Source: JARYGU01 sp033795365 (GTDB taxonomy: Bacteria; Pseudomonadota; Alphaproteobacteria; Rhizobiales; Rhizobiaceae). Taken from it: 64,000 nucleotides of DNA. Made by a program: the position numbers and the translations under genes. How positions within the stretch are numbered: position 1 is the stretch's first letter; each line of letters begins with the position of its first letter. Location: NCBI GenBank assembly GCA_033795365.1, contig JARYGU010000002.1:186001-250000 (forward strand). Direction: 5' to 3'. The notes under the pieces are model-generated. The model was given only the letters and a program-made list of their open reading frames with translations, was not told where the DNA came from and made no database searches. This document shows positions 1-9,003 of this stretch, in pieces.

Positions 1-12
1 ACGGCAATTAAC

Positions 13-30
13 ATACAGGCGTGTTTGTAT
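13..30. promoter_or_regulatory. Imperfect inverted repeat upstream of RND pump operon
   Basis: An 18-base imperfect dyad (arms atacag and ttgtat) lies about 115 bases before the pump's first gene. TetR repressors of RND pumps usually bind such dyads between the pump promoter and its first gene. The downstream TetR gene at 4558 would be the natural ligand. This is inference: only one dyad is seen and no -35/-10 pair is obvious. Confidence 0.3.
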
Positions 31-144
31 AAGTTCGGCCGGCGTGACCGATAGGTCTTTTCGCCGAGTTCCTCTATAGTTTCAGGCGACCAGTGGGCCT
101 GTATCGTTCACTGTGGTCGCCGTTCCTTTTTTGTGGAAAGAGCC

Positions 145-1365
145 ATGCGCTTGAATAGACCTATAATGTTTGCGACGTTGGGTGCCCTTCTCATCCTGGC
201 CGGATGCCAGGAGGAGCAGCAGGGGCAACAGGGCGGGGGGATGCCGCCTGCGCAGGTCGGCATCATAACCACCCAGGCCGAAGACGTGCCGATCACCAAC
301 GATCTGCCGGGGCGCATTGCTGCCACACGTACTGCGGAGGTTCGTCCGCGCGTTTCCGGCATCGTGGTCGAGCGCGTCTTCCAGCAGGGATCCGTGGTGA
401 AGGAAGGCGATGTCCTTTATCGGATCGATCCGGCTCCGTTCCGTGTCCAGGTCGAGAGTGCCGAGGGCACGCTCAGAAGGGCGAGAGCCGTGCAGATGCA
501 GGCGCGCACGGCGGCTGACCGTCAGGAACAGCTTCGCAAGTCCAATGTCGCGTCCCAGCAGCAATATGACGATGCGATTGCCCAGCTCGCCCAGGCCGAT
601 GCCGATGTGGCGATCGCCGAGGCCGGGCTCGCTTCGGCCAGGCTCAATCTGGAATATGCCGACGTGAAGGCGCCGATCACCGGCCGCATCGGCCGTGCAT
701 TGATCACCGAAGGTGCGCTGGTCAGCGCGAACAGTTCCGAAAATCTCGCGACGATCCAGCAACTCGATCCGGTCTATGCAGACTTCACCCAGTCGGCAAC
801 GGACCTCATCCGCCTGCGCAAGGCTCTCGAGGAGGGCGATCTGATCGACGACGGCAATCAGGCGGATGTAAAGCTCCTGATGGATGACGGCTCGCACTAT
901 GCCCATCCCGGCAAGCTTCTGTTTTCGGAAGCGGCGGTGGATGAGACCACGGGGCAGGTGACCCTTCGCGGCGAATTTCCGAATCCCGACGGCGACCTCC
1001 TGCCGGGCATGTATGTTCGCGTGCTCATCGAGCAGGGAATCGAGCGGAACGCGATCGCCGTTCCCCAGCAGGCCGTCCAGCGCGACACATCTGGCAAGGC
1101 GCAGCTCTATGTCGTCAGCAGCGAGAACAAGGCGGAGCTTCGTCAGGTGACCGTCGGCCGCGCCATCGATACGCGATGGGTCATTACCGATGGCCTGAAG
1201 CCTGGCGAGAAAGTTGTTGTCGAAGGTTTCCAGAAGATACAGCCGGGCGGCGACGTCGCGCCCGCGGACTGGAAGCCCGAAGGCGAGCAAGCGGCACAGA
1301 ATGCTCCCGCCGGTGCGGGGGAGGCTGCGTCCGACCAAGCCGATCCGGCCACCGAGACAAAGTGA
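145..1365 (+). CDS. RND efflux periplasmic adaptor (membrane fusion protein), AcrA/SmeA-like
   Basis: Periplasmic adaptor that links an inner-membrane RND pump to an outer-membrane channel for multidrug export. The 406-residue product begins with a lipoprotein signal whose lipobox is LILAGC (Cys at about residue 21). It then shows the barrel-sandwich and hairpin segments of the HlyD/AcrA family, including the lipoyl-like stretch around VKEGDVLYRIDP and the coiled hairpin rich in Ala, Gln and Arg. ATG 145 is preferred over an in-frame GTG at 133 because the signal peptide starts there and GGAAAG precedes it. The pump gene follows after 10 bases, so the two form an operon. With the downstream TetR gene the order matches smeAB-smeR of Sinorhizobium as I remember it. 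No outer-membrane factor is encoded here. Confidence 0.93.
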   Translation: MRLNRPIMFATLGALLILAGCQEEQQGQQGGGMPPAQVGIITTQAEDVPITNDLPGRIAATRTAEVRPRVSGIVVERVFQQGSVVKEGDVLYRIDPAPFRVQVESAEGTLRRARAVQMQARTAADRQEQLRKSNVASQQQYDDAIAQLAQADADVAIAEAGLASARLNLEYADVKAPITGRIGRALITEGALVSANSSENLATIQQLDPVYADFTQSATDLIRLRKALEEGDLIDDGNQADVKLLMDDGSHYAHPGKLLFSEAAVDETTGQVTLRGEFPNPDGDLLPGMYVRVLIEQGIERNAIAVPQQAVQRDTSGKAQLYVVSSENKAELRQVTVGRAIDTRWVITDGLKPGEKVVVEGFQKIQPGGDVAPADWKPEGEQAAQNAPAGAGEAASDQADPATETK

Positions 1366-1375
1366 GGGCCGGTTC

Positions 1376-4300
1376 ATGGCTAGATTTTTCATCGACAGGC
1401 CGATCTTTGCCTGGGTCGTAGCGATCTTCATCATGCTGGCGGGTATCATCACGATCCCGCTGCTGCCCGTTGCGCAATATCCGAACGTGGCGCCGCCGCA
1501 GATCTCGATCTCGACCAACTATCCGGGCGCTGCGCCGGAAGACATCTATCAGAGCGTGACGAGGCCGATCGAGGAAGAGCTCAACGGCGTGCCGGGGCTG
1601 ATCTATTTCGAATCGACCTCCGAAGCGTCCGGAAGCATTTCCATCGACGTGACATTCGCCCCGGGTACGAACATCGGCGAGGCGCAGGTCGAGGTCCAGA
1701 ACCGTATCGCCCGTGTCGAACCGCGCCTTCCGCAGGCCGTCACCCAGCAGGGAATGCGCATCGAGCAGGCCGGAACCGGCTTCCTCATGGTCGTGACGCT
1801 GACGTCGGAAGACGGCAACATGGACGCCATCGGTCTCGGCGACTATCTGAGCCGCAACGTGCTCGGGGAAATCCGCCGCGTTCCGGGCGTCGGCAGCGCG
1901 CAGCTCTTCGCGACGCAAAGGTCGATGCGCGTCTGGCTCGATCCGGACAAGCTGGTCGGCCTCAACCTGACGGTTGACGATGTCACCAATGCGATCAATG
2001 CGCAGAACGCGCAGGTTTCCGCAGGCCGCATCGGCGCCCAGCCCAACCCGATCAACCAGCAGATTTCCGCCACCGTGATCGTTCGCGGCCAGCTAAGCTC
2101 CACCGAGGAGTTCGGCTCCATCGTGCTGAGGGCCAATCCGGACGGTTCGGCCGTGCGGCTGCGCGACGTGGCGCGGCTCGAGATCGGCGGTGAAAGCTAC
2201 AATTTCTCCACCCGCCTGAACGGTAAGCCAAGCGCTGCGATCGGCGTGCAGCTTTCGCCGACCGGCAACGCGATGTCGACTTCGCAGGGCGTGAAGGCGA
2301 CCATGGACGAACTCGCGCGGTTCTTCCCGGCGGGTCTCACCTACGAGATTCCATACGACACCTCACCATTCGTCCAGGTTTCGATCGAGAAGGTGCTTCA
2401 TACGCTTCTTGAAGCCATCGGCCTCGTTTTCCTGGTGATGTTCCTGTTCTTGCAGAACATCCGCTATACGATCATTCCGACGCTCGTCGTGCCGGTCGCG
2501 TTGCTCGGCACCTGCGCGATCATGTACGCGTCCGGATTCTCGATCAACGTGTTGACGATGTTCGCGATGGTTCTGGCGATCGGCATCCTCGTTGACGATG
2601 CGATCGTTGTCGTCGAGAACGTCGAGCGCATCATGGCGGAAGAGAAACTGCCGCCGAAGGAAGCGACGCGCAAAGCGATGGGGCAGATATCCGGGGCGAT
2701 CATCGGCATCACGCTGGTTCTGACCGCCGTGTTCGTTCCGATGGCCTTCTTCCCCGGCGCGGTCGGCATCATCTATCAGCAGTTCAGTCTGACGATGGTG
2801 GTCTCGATCCTGTTCTCCGGCTTCCTCGCGTTGTCGTTGACGCCTGCGCTGTGCGCATCCTTCCTCAAACCCGTTTCGCACGACCATCACCAGAAGCGCG
2901 GCTTCTTCGGCTGGTTCAACCGCGGGTTCGATCGCACGGCTCACGGCTACAGTTCCTTCGTGAGCAGGCTGATCAGGGGCGCGGGCCGCTACATGATCAT
3001 CTATCTGGCGCTGCTCATCGGCCTCGGCTGGGTCTATATGCGGTTGCCGACATCGTTCCTGCCGAACGAAGACCAGGGATACCTGATCGTCGACATCCAG
3101 GCACCGGCGGAGGCAAGCGGAAGCCGCACTGCGGAAGTCATCGAGCAGGTCGAGAAGATCTTCATGAGTGAAGAAGCGGTCGACCGTGTGGTCGCCATCT
3201 CGGGCTTCAGCTTCTCCGGTTCGGGCCAGAATGCAGGTCTCGCCTTCGTCACCCTGAAACCGTGGTCGGAGCGCGGCCCGGAAAACTCGGCCGATGCGAT
3301 CGCCCAGCGTGCCAACATGCAGATCTTCGGGATCAAGGACGCAATGGCGTTTTCGCTGTCGCCTCCGCCCATCCAGGGCCTCGGCAATTCCAGCGGTTTC
3401 ACGTTCCGTCTGCAGGATCGCGGCGGCATGGGAACGGCGGCGCTTTCGGCCGCACGCGACCAGTTGCTGGCAGGGGCGGCCCAAAGCGGCGTCTTGGCCG
3501 GTCTTCGCGTGGAGGGCCTGCCGGATGCGGCGCAGGTCAACCTCATCGTCGACCGCGAGAAGGCCAATGCGTTCGGCGTGACTTTCGCCGCGATCAACTC
3601 GGCGATCACCACCAACCTCGGCTCGTCCTACATCAATGACTTCCCGAATGCCGGCCGCATGCAGCGCGTCACGGTTCAGGCCGATGCGGAAAAACGCATG
3701 CAGACGGACGACCTCCTCAGGCTCAACGTGCGCAATTCGAACGGCGGCATGGTTCCGCTGTCGTCCTTCGCCACTGTCGAATGGATAAGAGGACCGTCGC
3801 AAATCGTCGGCTATAACGGCTATCCCTCGATCCGCATCAGCGGCCAAGCTGCACCCGGCCATTCCTCGGGTGAAGCCATCGCGGAGATGGAGCGTCTGGC
3901 GAACCAGTTGCCGAACGGTTTCGGTTACGAGTGGACCGGACAGTCGCTGCAGGAAATCCAGTCGGGTTCGCAGGCGCCGGCGCTGATCGCGCTCAGCATC
4001 CTGTTCGTCTTCCTGCTGCTGTCGGCGCTTTACGAGAGCTGGTCGATCCCGCTTTCGGTGATGCTCGTCGTTCCGTTGGGCGTCATCGGATCGGTGCTCG
4101 CCGTCACATGGCGCGGCATGCCGAACGACGTGTACTTCCTCGTCGGCCTGATCGCGATCATCGGACTTTCTGCGAAGAACGCGATTCTGATCATCGAGTT
4201 CGCCAAGGATCTGAGGGCGGAGGGTAAGCCGTTGCTCGAGGCGACAGTGGAGGCGGCGCGCCTGCGTTTCCGTCCGATCCTCATGACGTCGCTCGCCTTC

Positions 4301-4507
4301 ACGTTCGGCGTGTTGCCGATGGCGATCGCCACGGGTGCAAGTGCCGCCAGCCAGAACGCGATCGGAACAGGCGTCATCGGCGGGATGATTTCCGCGACGA
4401 TCCTGGCCATTTTCTTCGTTCCAATCTTCTTCGTGTTCATCATGAGGATCTTCGGGCGCAAGAAGGACAGGGCACTCGAACAGGCCGCCGCCAAGCCGGC
4501 TGAATGA
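1376..4507 (+). CDS. RND multidrug efflux pump inner-membrane subunit (HAE1 family), AcrB/SmeB-like
   Basis: Proton-driven drug exporter of the AcrB type, 1043 residues, the usual length of the family. It opens with RFFIDRPIFAWVVAIF, the standard N-terminal amphipathic helix and TM1. The proton-relay acidic pair is present in GILVDDAIVVVENV (about residue 405) and the relay lysine in GLSAKNAILIIEF (about residue 931). Two large periplasmic loops follow TM1 and TM7. A longer open frame begins at 1214 inside the adaptor gene, but ATG 1376 gives the conserved N-terminus and has GAGGGCC before it, so it is taken as the start. It should work with the adaptor at 145 and a TolC-like channel encoded elsewhere. 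Confidence 0.95.
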   Translation: MARFFIDRPIFAWVVAIFIMLAGIITIPLLPVAQYPNVAPPQISISTNYPGAAPEDIYQSVTRPIEEELNGVPGLIYFESTSEASGSISIDVTFAPGTNIGEAQVEVQNRIARVEPRLPQAVTQQGMRIEQAGTGFLMVVTLTSEDGNMDAIGLGDYLSRNVLGEIRRVPGVGSAQLFATQRSMRVWLDPDKLVGLNLTVDDVTNAINAQNAQVSAGRIGAQPNPINQQISATVIVRGQLSSTEEFGSIVLRANPDGSAVRLRDVARLEIGGESYNFSTRLNGKPSAAIGVQLSPTGNAMSTSQGVKATMDELARFFPAGLTYEIPYDTSPFVQVSIEKVLHTLLEAIGLVFLVMFLFLQNIRYTIIPTLVVPVALLGTCAIMYASGFSINVLTMFAMVLAIGILVDDAIVVVENVERIMAEEKLPPKEATRKAMGQISGAIIGITLVLTAVFVPMAFFPGAVGIIYQQFSLTMVVSILFSGFLALSLTPALCASFLKPVSHDHHQKRGFFGWFNRGFDRTAHGYSSFVSRLIRGAGRYMIIYLALLIGLGWVYMRLPTSFLPNEDQGYLIVDIQAPAEASGSRTAEVIEQVEKIFMSEEAVDRVVAISGFSFSGSGQNAGLAFVTLKPWSERGPENSADAIAQRANMQIFGIKDAMAFSLSPPPIQGLGNSSGFTFRLQDRGGMGTAALSAARDQLLAGAAQSGVLAGLRVEGLPDAAQVNLIVDREKANAFGVTFAAINSAITTNLGSSYINDFPNAGRMQRVTVQADAEKRMQTDDLLRLNVRNSNGGMVPLSSFATVEWIRGPSQIVGYNGYPSIRISGQAAPGHSSGEAIAEMERLANQLPNGFGYEWTGQSLQEIQSGSQAPALIALSILFVFLLLSALYESWSIPLSVMLVVPLGVIGSVLAVTWRGMPNDVYFLVGLIAIIGLSAKNAILIIEFAKDLRAEGKPLLEATVEAARLRFRPILMTSLAFTFGVLPMAIATGASAASQNAIGTGVIGGMISATILAIFFVPIFFVFIMRIFGRKKDRALEQAAAKPAE

Positions 4508-4515
4508 GACCGGAC

Positions 4516-4538
4516 TGGCCCGCCTTCGCGGCGGGCCA
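4516..4538 (+). terminator. Hairpin between pump gene and TetR gene
   Basis: Perfect nine-base-pair stem (tggcccgcc / ggcgggcca) with a five-base loop, starting nine bases after the pump stop codon. There is no T-run after it, so it may be an attenuating or mRNA-stabilising hairpin rather than a full terminator. Confidence 0.4.
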
Positions 4539-4557
4539 TTCTGCAGGAAAGGGAATA

Positions 4558-5178
4558 ATGCGCAGGACGAAGGCCGAAGCGAAGGAGACACGCCGGCAGA
4601 TCATTTCTGCAGCAGAACGAGTCTTCTTCACGAAGGGCGTCTCGAATGCCACGCTCGAGGATGTGGCGCATGCGGCGGGCGTCACGCGCGGAGCGATCTA
4701 CTGGCATTTCGCCAACAAGACCGATCTTTTCCTCGAACTCTACAATTCCGTGCCTTTGCCCCAGGAAGACATGATCGACCGGGAGCTGGAATCGGTCGAC
4801 GCCGATGTGCTGGCGGTGATCGAGAAGGCTGCGAGCGAATGGCTGCAACTCCTCTCGCACGACGAGCAGCGCCAGCGAATCCTCACGATCCTGCTTCGTT
4901 GCGACTATAGCGGTGAGCTCGCAATGATGCTGGACAAGCAGCAACAGGTCGATGAGCTGCATATGCGTTCGCTCGAGAAGGCTTTTGCGCGCGCTGTCGA
5001 GACGGGTCAGTTGCGGGATTGCTGGACTCCGAAATCCGCGGCCTCCGCGCTTCGCTGGATGATCAAGGGGATCTGTACTGAGTGGCTTCTCTTCGGGCGG
5101 CGATTCGACGTCGCCAAGGAAGGCAAGGAAGGACTGAAGCGGCTTCTCGGAAGTTTTGCTGCCAGTCGCCCATCCTAA
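4558..5178 (+). CDS. TetR-family transcriptional repressor of the RND pump (AcrR/SmeR-like)
   Basis: 206-residue TetR regulator. The N-terminal helix-turn-helix is clear: TLEDVAHAAGVTRGAIYWHF at about residues 27-46, the typical AcrR/TtgR signature ending in YWHF. The C-terminal part resembles the AcrR C-terminal domain (TetR_C_2) with the MIKGICTEWLL segment. ATG 4558 has AGGAAAGGG before it; an upstream in-frame start at 4504 would run through the intergenic hairpin and is rejected. Position directly after the pump genes suggests it represses the pump promoter and responds to pump substrates. Specific inducers cannot be read from sequence. Confidence 0.9.
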   Translation: MRRTKAEAKETRRQIISAAERVFFTKGVSNATLEDVAHAAGVTRGAIYWHFANKTDLFLELYNSVPLPQEDMIDRELESVDADVLAVIEKAASEWLQLLSHDEQRQRILTILLRCDYSGELAMMLDKQQQVDELHMRSLEKAFARAVETGQLRDCWTPKSAASALRWMIKGICTEWLLFGRRFDVAKEGKEGLKRLLGSFAASRPS

Positions 5179-5211
5179 GAGGTTAAAGGCGATCCGGCCG
5201 TTATCCCGCCT

Positions 5212-6012
5212 TTAACGATCGAGTTCTGGATAGACCCGCTCGATGAAGCCAGGGCGCAGTTTCTCTCCGATCATGCAATCTGCATCCGTTCCGGCGGCGG
5301 GGATCGCTTGCGCGGGCGGTTGACGGCCGCTGACTTCGAGGATGAGTTTGCGGCGGATCGCAGTGGCGAAATCCTCCGCCTTGTTGACCGGCAGCACGAA
5401 GGCGCCGGGACCGCCGATGACGCAATTGCCGTAGTAGCGGTCGAGCGGACCGTAACCGAACGATGGCCGGACCATGATCGCGAGGCCGTTTATGATGATG
5501 CCGCGTTTCATCGCGGCGTCGCGCGCAGGGGTTACGGGAGGGCCGAAATTGTTCGGTCCGTCGCCGGAGATGTCGATGACGCGCCGCATGCCTTCGAAGC
5601 CGTTCCCGTCGAAAAGGCCGGCGCCATAGGAAATCGCCATCGAAAGGGACGTGCCCCGCCGCGTGGCGATCGGGCGTTCGGCAAGCATGGCTGCAAATGC
5701 CTTCGCCTCTTCCGCGTTCGAAATCAGATGCCAGGAGATGTAGGAGGATTCCTGTACGAAACCGGCCCATTCGAAATAGCTGATGGCGATGCGGCCGGTC
5801 AGGCCTTCCCTGACGGCATTTATGAAGTCCGGATGGGTCAGCGCCTCGACATAGCCGTCGCGTTGTATCTGCGCTTCTTCGATATCCATAGAGCCGGAAA
5901 CGTCGACGGCAAGCACCAGTTCGACGTCGACCTCAGCGCCACCAGGCGCGGCGGCGAATTCCGTCTGCGGGCTCGCCGTCAGGCTGAGCAGCAAGGCAAG
6001 CGTGGTCAGCAT
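5212..6012 (-). CDS. DUF1194 domain protein (von Willebrand A-like, exported)
   Basis: 266-residue protein with a short N-terminal signal peptide (MLTTLALLLSLTASP) followed by a vWA-like domain. It has the metal-site sequence LAVDVSGSMD, a MIDAS-type DxSxS motif, and later DISGDGPNNFG. These are hallmarks of the alphaproteobacterial DUF1194 family. The function is unknown; a metal-dependent adhesion or protein-binding role in the periplasm is plausible. The open frame extends upstream to 6087, but ATG 6012 starts the signal peptide. It is convergent with the TetR gene at 4558. Confidence 0.85.
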   Translation of the reverse strand: MLTTLALLLSLTASPQTEFAAAPGGAEVDVELVLAVDVSGSMDIEEAQIQRDGYVEALTHPDFINAVREGLTGRIAISYFEWAGFVQESSYISWHLISNAEEAKAFAAMLAERPIATRRGTSLSMAISYGAGLFDGNGFEGMRRVIDISGDGPNNFGPPVTPARDAAMKRGIIINGLAIMVRPSFGYGPLDRYYGNCVIGGPGAFVLPVNKAEDFATAIRRKLILEVSGRQPPAQAIPAAGTDADCMIGEKLRPGFIERVYPELDR

Positions 6013-6103
6013 TCGTTGTCCATCCCGCTTATATCCGGTCGACTGTAGCATGAAATCGGCCGGGACCGAGATGGAGGAATTCAACAAAAGGTGAACTGCC
6101 GGC

Positions 6104-6739
6104 TTACCGTCCGGTCAGTTCGCGGATGGCCAGGCGCTTGTATGATTCCACCAGCGCATCCCCCTCCGACCGGTGGACGGAGACGGCGAGACGCATCGTC
6201 GCTTCCCCGAGATGCATGACCAGCAATGCGGATGCTTGTAGCGAGGCACCGTCCGCATCGGGGCGGAGCTTTGCCAGCGTCGAAGCCAGCAGCGCGCCGT
6301 TCAACCGGCTTTCCTCCAGTTCCTTTTGCCTGAGAACAGCATCCGCCTGCGTCGCCGACCAGACGTCGCGGATGACGGGTTCGGCGAGGAACAGCGCATA
6401 ATAGATATCGATGAGATCCGCGAAGGCGGTTTCGAGATCCTCCAGCCGCTCCACCTTCGCAAGTCCTTTCTCGATGCAAGCCCTGCTGGCGGCGTTGTAG
6501 CGCTCGGCGAGGGTCCCGACGACGGCCCTCTTGTCCGGAAAGTATTGGTAGAGCGAACCGATCGAAATTCCTGCACGCTCCGCCAGTTCGCTCATGCGCA
6601 TCGCGTCGCTTCCCTGATCGGCAATAAGTTCCGTGGCGCGGGAAAGAATGACGTCGACGCGTTCGCGGCTGCGCTTCTGGCTCGGTGAGCGGCGCATCCG
6701 GAGCGGGTCGCCGGAGGGCGCTTCGGTATGATCGCTCAA
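6104..6739 (-). CDS. TetR-family transcriptional regulator
   Basis: About 211 residues. The helix-turn-helix is MRMSELAERAGISIGSLYQYF, a textbook TetR signature. The start is uncertain: TTG 6739 has AAGGGA seven bases upstream and is preferred, ATG 6697 is an alternative, and the longest frame begins with TTG 6799 inside the operator, which is unlikely. It is divergent from the DUF1772 membrane gene at 6878. The intergenic region carries a strong dyad (6798-6820) plus a third half-site, so this protein probably represses both genes. The ligand is unknown. Confidence 0.88.
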   Translation of the reverse strand: MSDHTEAPSGDPLRMRRSPSQKRSRERVDVILSRATELIADQGSDAMRMSELAERAGISIGSLYQYFPDKRAVVGTLAERYNAASRACIEKGLAKVERLEDLETAFADLIDIYYALFLAEPVIRDVWSATQADAVLRQKELEESRLNGALLASTLAKLRPDADGASLQASALLVMHLGEATMRLAVSVHRSEGDALVESYKRLAIRELTGR

Positions 6740-6771
6740 GATAAAATCCCTTCGTGGCTTTGCTTCTTGAC

Positions 6772-6820
6772 AAATATGAGCAGTTATCACATTTTGCAAA
6801 TATGAGATTTGCTCATATTT
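6772..6820. promoter_or_regulatory. Predicted TetR operator: perfect dyad plus extra half-site
   Basis: Arms aaatatgag (6798-6806) and ctcatattt (6812-6820) form a perfect nine-base inverted repeat around five bases. A third direct copy of aaatatgag lies at 6772-6780. The sites sit between the divergent TetR gene and the DUF1772 gene, as expected for an autoregulated local repressor. The AT-rich sites stand out from GC-rich surroundings. Confidence 0.75.
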
Positions 6821-6877
6821 TGACGGGAGGAGCGTTGACCCGCAAAATCACAGCAACCGGATTGTGGAGCAGGTGAC

Positions 6878-7372
6878 ATGACGACATTACTGCCACTTCT
6901 GACTTTTCTTGCCGCGTTGGGTGCCGGGTTGAACGCCGGGCTGTTCTTCATCTTTTCCGTCTGCATCATGGGCGCCTTTGCACGCTTGCCGGCGGAAGGA
7001 GGCATGGCCGCGATGAACGCCATAAACGTGGTGATCATCAATCCCTGGTTCTTCGCCGCCTTTTTCGGCACGGCAATCCTCTCGCTGGTTCTGGCGATCG
7101 CGGCCTTCTGGCAGGGCGGACCGGGTGCAATGCTGGCGGCAGTTGCCGGGGTGATTTTTCTCCTCGGCACGGTCGGCGTGACGATGGTGTTCAATGTCCC
7201 GCTGAACGACGCGCTCGCCGCGTCGAAGCCGGCAAGCCAGGAAGCGGCCGCGTTATGGCAGCGCTATCTCGGCACCTGGACGAGCTGGAACCATGTGCGC
7301 AGCCTTTCCTCGACGATCGCGCTTGGTCTCTTCATCCTTGCCTTTGCGCGCCAGGTGCCGTCCGCCGGCTGA
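6878..7372 (+). CDS. DUF1772 (anthrone oxygenase-like) integral membrane protein
   Basis: 164 residues with four hydrophobic segments (about 1-30, 50-75, 80-105 and 140-160) and the family's conserved pieces: GLFFIFS near the N-terminus, VPLNDAL before the last helix, and W..WNHVRSL. DUF1772 members are small four-helix membrane proteins, some linked to anthrone oxygenation in fungi; bacterial roles are unknown. It is divergent from, and probably repressed by, the TetR regulator at 6104-6739. ATG 6878 is preceded by GGAGCAGGTG. Confidence 0.85.
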   Translation: MTTLLPLLTFLAALGAGLNAGLFFIFSVCIMGAFARLPAEGGMAAMNAINVVIINPWFFAAFFGTAILSLVLAIAAFWQGGPGAMLAAVAGVIFLLGTVGVTMVFNVPLNDALAASKPASQEAAALWQRYLGTWTSWNHVRSLSSTIALGLFILAFARQVPSAG

Positions 7373-7437
7373 CGGGCTGGCGCCGCATGCCGACTCCTGT
7401 TAGGCCTCTGTCAAGGCATCGTTTCCGGGAGTTCGCC

Positions 7438-8865
7438 GTGGAGAACATCACTCGCCTCTCCGCCTTGGAGCTTTCCGCTGCGATTCATGCCGGGACCGTC
7501 TCGTGCCGCGCTGTGATGGAGGCCTATCTTGCCCGGATCGAGATCCTCAATCCGGCGATCAATGCTATCGTCAGCCTGAGGGATCGGGACGAACTGATGG
7601 CGCAGGCGGCTCAAGCGGACCGGGAGCTCTCTCAGGGGCGTTCCCGTGGCTGGCTGCACGGCTTTCCCTTCGCGATCAAGGATCTCTCCGAAGCGAAGGG
7701 TATCGCCTGCACCTTCGGGTCTGAAATCTACCGGAACTTCGTGCCGGATTTCGACGATATCCATGTCGAGCGGATCCGCGCCGCCGGTGCCATCATCATC
7801 GGCAAAACGAATGTGCCGGAGATGGGGCTCGGCTCCAACACCTACAATCCTGTCTTCGGCAGGACGCGCAATCCCTACGATCCGACGAAGAGTGCGGGCG
7901 GGTCGAGCGGGGGAGCCGCCGCCGCCCTGGCCGCCAGGCTCGTGCCGGTGGCCGACGGCAGCGATATGATGGGATCGCTTCGCAACCCGGCCGCTTTCAA
8001 CAATGTGGTCGGGTTCCGGCCTTCCTTCGGCCGTGTGCCGTCGCTCGGCAATGAATCGTTTTTCGGACAACTCGCCGTCAACGGTCCGATGGGACGTACC
8101 GTGGCGGACGTTGCCGCCCTGCTTGGAACACAGGCGGGCTACGATCCGCGCGATCCGCTGTCGCTGCCGGCGGAAGACCTTTCGCTGCAAGATGCACCGG
8201 ACTTTTCCGGTGCCCGGATCGGCTGGCTCGGCGACTATGGCGGCTATCTGCCGTTCGAAGCCGGCGTGCTCGACCTGTGCCGCGATGCGATGACGGTGTT
8301 TTCGGCTGTCGGTGCGACGGTGGAAGAGGTGGTGATCGGTTTCGATATGGCGAGGCTGTGGGAGAGCTGGCGCACGCTTCGCCATTTTCTGGTAACCGGC
8401 GGGCAGAAAGCCGATTACGCGGATCCGAACCGCAGGACGAAGATGAAGCCGGAGATGATCTGGGAGATCGAAAACGGAAAGAGGCTCTCGGCTGAAAAGG
8501 TGTATACCGCCTCCGTCATCCGCAGCGACTGGCACCGGCATGTGCTTTCGCTCTTTGCCGGGTACGACTTCCTGATCCTGCCTTCCGCGCAGGTGTTTCC
8601 GTTCGATGTTGCTTCGGATTGGCCGAAGTCGATCGCCGGGCGCGAGATGGACACCTATCACCGCTGGATGGAAGTGGTCATCGGGCCGACCATGGCGGGG
8701 CTTCCCGTGGCAGCCATGCCGGCCGGGTTTTCGCCAAAGGGACTTCCGGCAGGCATCCAGATCGTCGGAAGGCCTCGCGCCGACCGGGCCGTCCTTCAAA
8801 TGGCAGCGCTCTACGAAGCGAATACGCCATGGAACGGATACGTGCCCGCTATCGCTTCGGCGTGA
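7438..8865 (+). CDS. Amidase (amidase-signature family)
   Basis: 475-residue amide hydrolase. The Ser-cisSer-Lys triad can be placed: Lys in FAIKDLSEAKG (about residue 79), the bridging serine in SAGGSSGGAAAA (about 155), and the nucleophile in DGSDMMGSLRNPA (about 178). The C-terminal GLPAGIQIVGRPRAD piece is also typical. GTG 7438 is chosen because it follows a GGGAG site and gives the family N-terminus ENITRLSALELSAAI; the open frame reaches back into the DUF1772 gene. Substrate unknown: amide, nitrile-derived amide or carbamate are possible. A role in Glu-tRNA amidation is unlikely because there is no gatB neighbour. Confidence 0.9.
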   Translation: MENITRLSALELSAAIHAGTVSCRAVMEAYLARIEILNPAINAIVSLRDRDELMAQAAQADRELSQGRSRGWLHGFPFAIKDLSEAKGIACTFGSEIYRNFVPDFDDIHVERIRAAGAIIIGKTNVPEMGLGSNTYNPVFGRTRNPYDPTKSAGGSSGGAAAALAARLVPVADGSDMMGSLRNPAAFNNVVGFRPSFGRVPSLGNESFFGQLAVNGPMGRTVADVAALLGTQAGYDPRDPLSLPAEDLSLQDAPDFSGARIGWLGDYGGYLPFEAGVLDLCRDAMTVFSAVGATVEEVVIGFDMARLWESWRTLRHFLVTGGQKADYADPNRRTKMKPEMIWEIENGKRLSAEKVYTASVIRSDWHRHVLSLFAGYDFLILPSAQVFPFDVASDWPKSIAGREMDTYHRWMEVVIGPTMAGLPVAAMPAGFSPKGLPAGIQIVGRPRADRAVLQMAALYEANTPWNGYVPAIASA

Positions 8866-8917
8866 AACACGCGTCGTGCGGAACGATCGGTCAGCAACGG
8901 CGATTGCCGCAATAACA

Positions 8918-8936
8918 ATCCGGCTCGCAGCCGGAT
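8918..8936 (+). terminator. Hairpin after amidase gene
   Basis: Perfect eight-base-pair stem (atccggct / agccggat) with a three-base loop, about 50 bases after the amidase stop. No T-run follows, so termination is only possible. Confidence 0.35.
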
Positions 8937-9003
8937 CGTAAAACAGGATACCTCGCGGGAAACTGCAGCCAGGCTGTATTATTCGGGACACTAGGAGTTT
9001 GCC

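Noticed and set aside
2363..4591. 742-residue minus-strand frame under the RND pump gene
   Set aside because: Antisense to conserved pump motifs; composition dominated by Arg, Asp, Glu and His; no domain.
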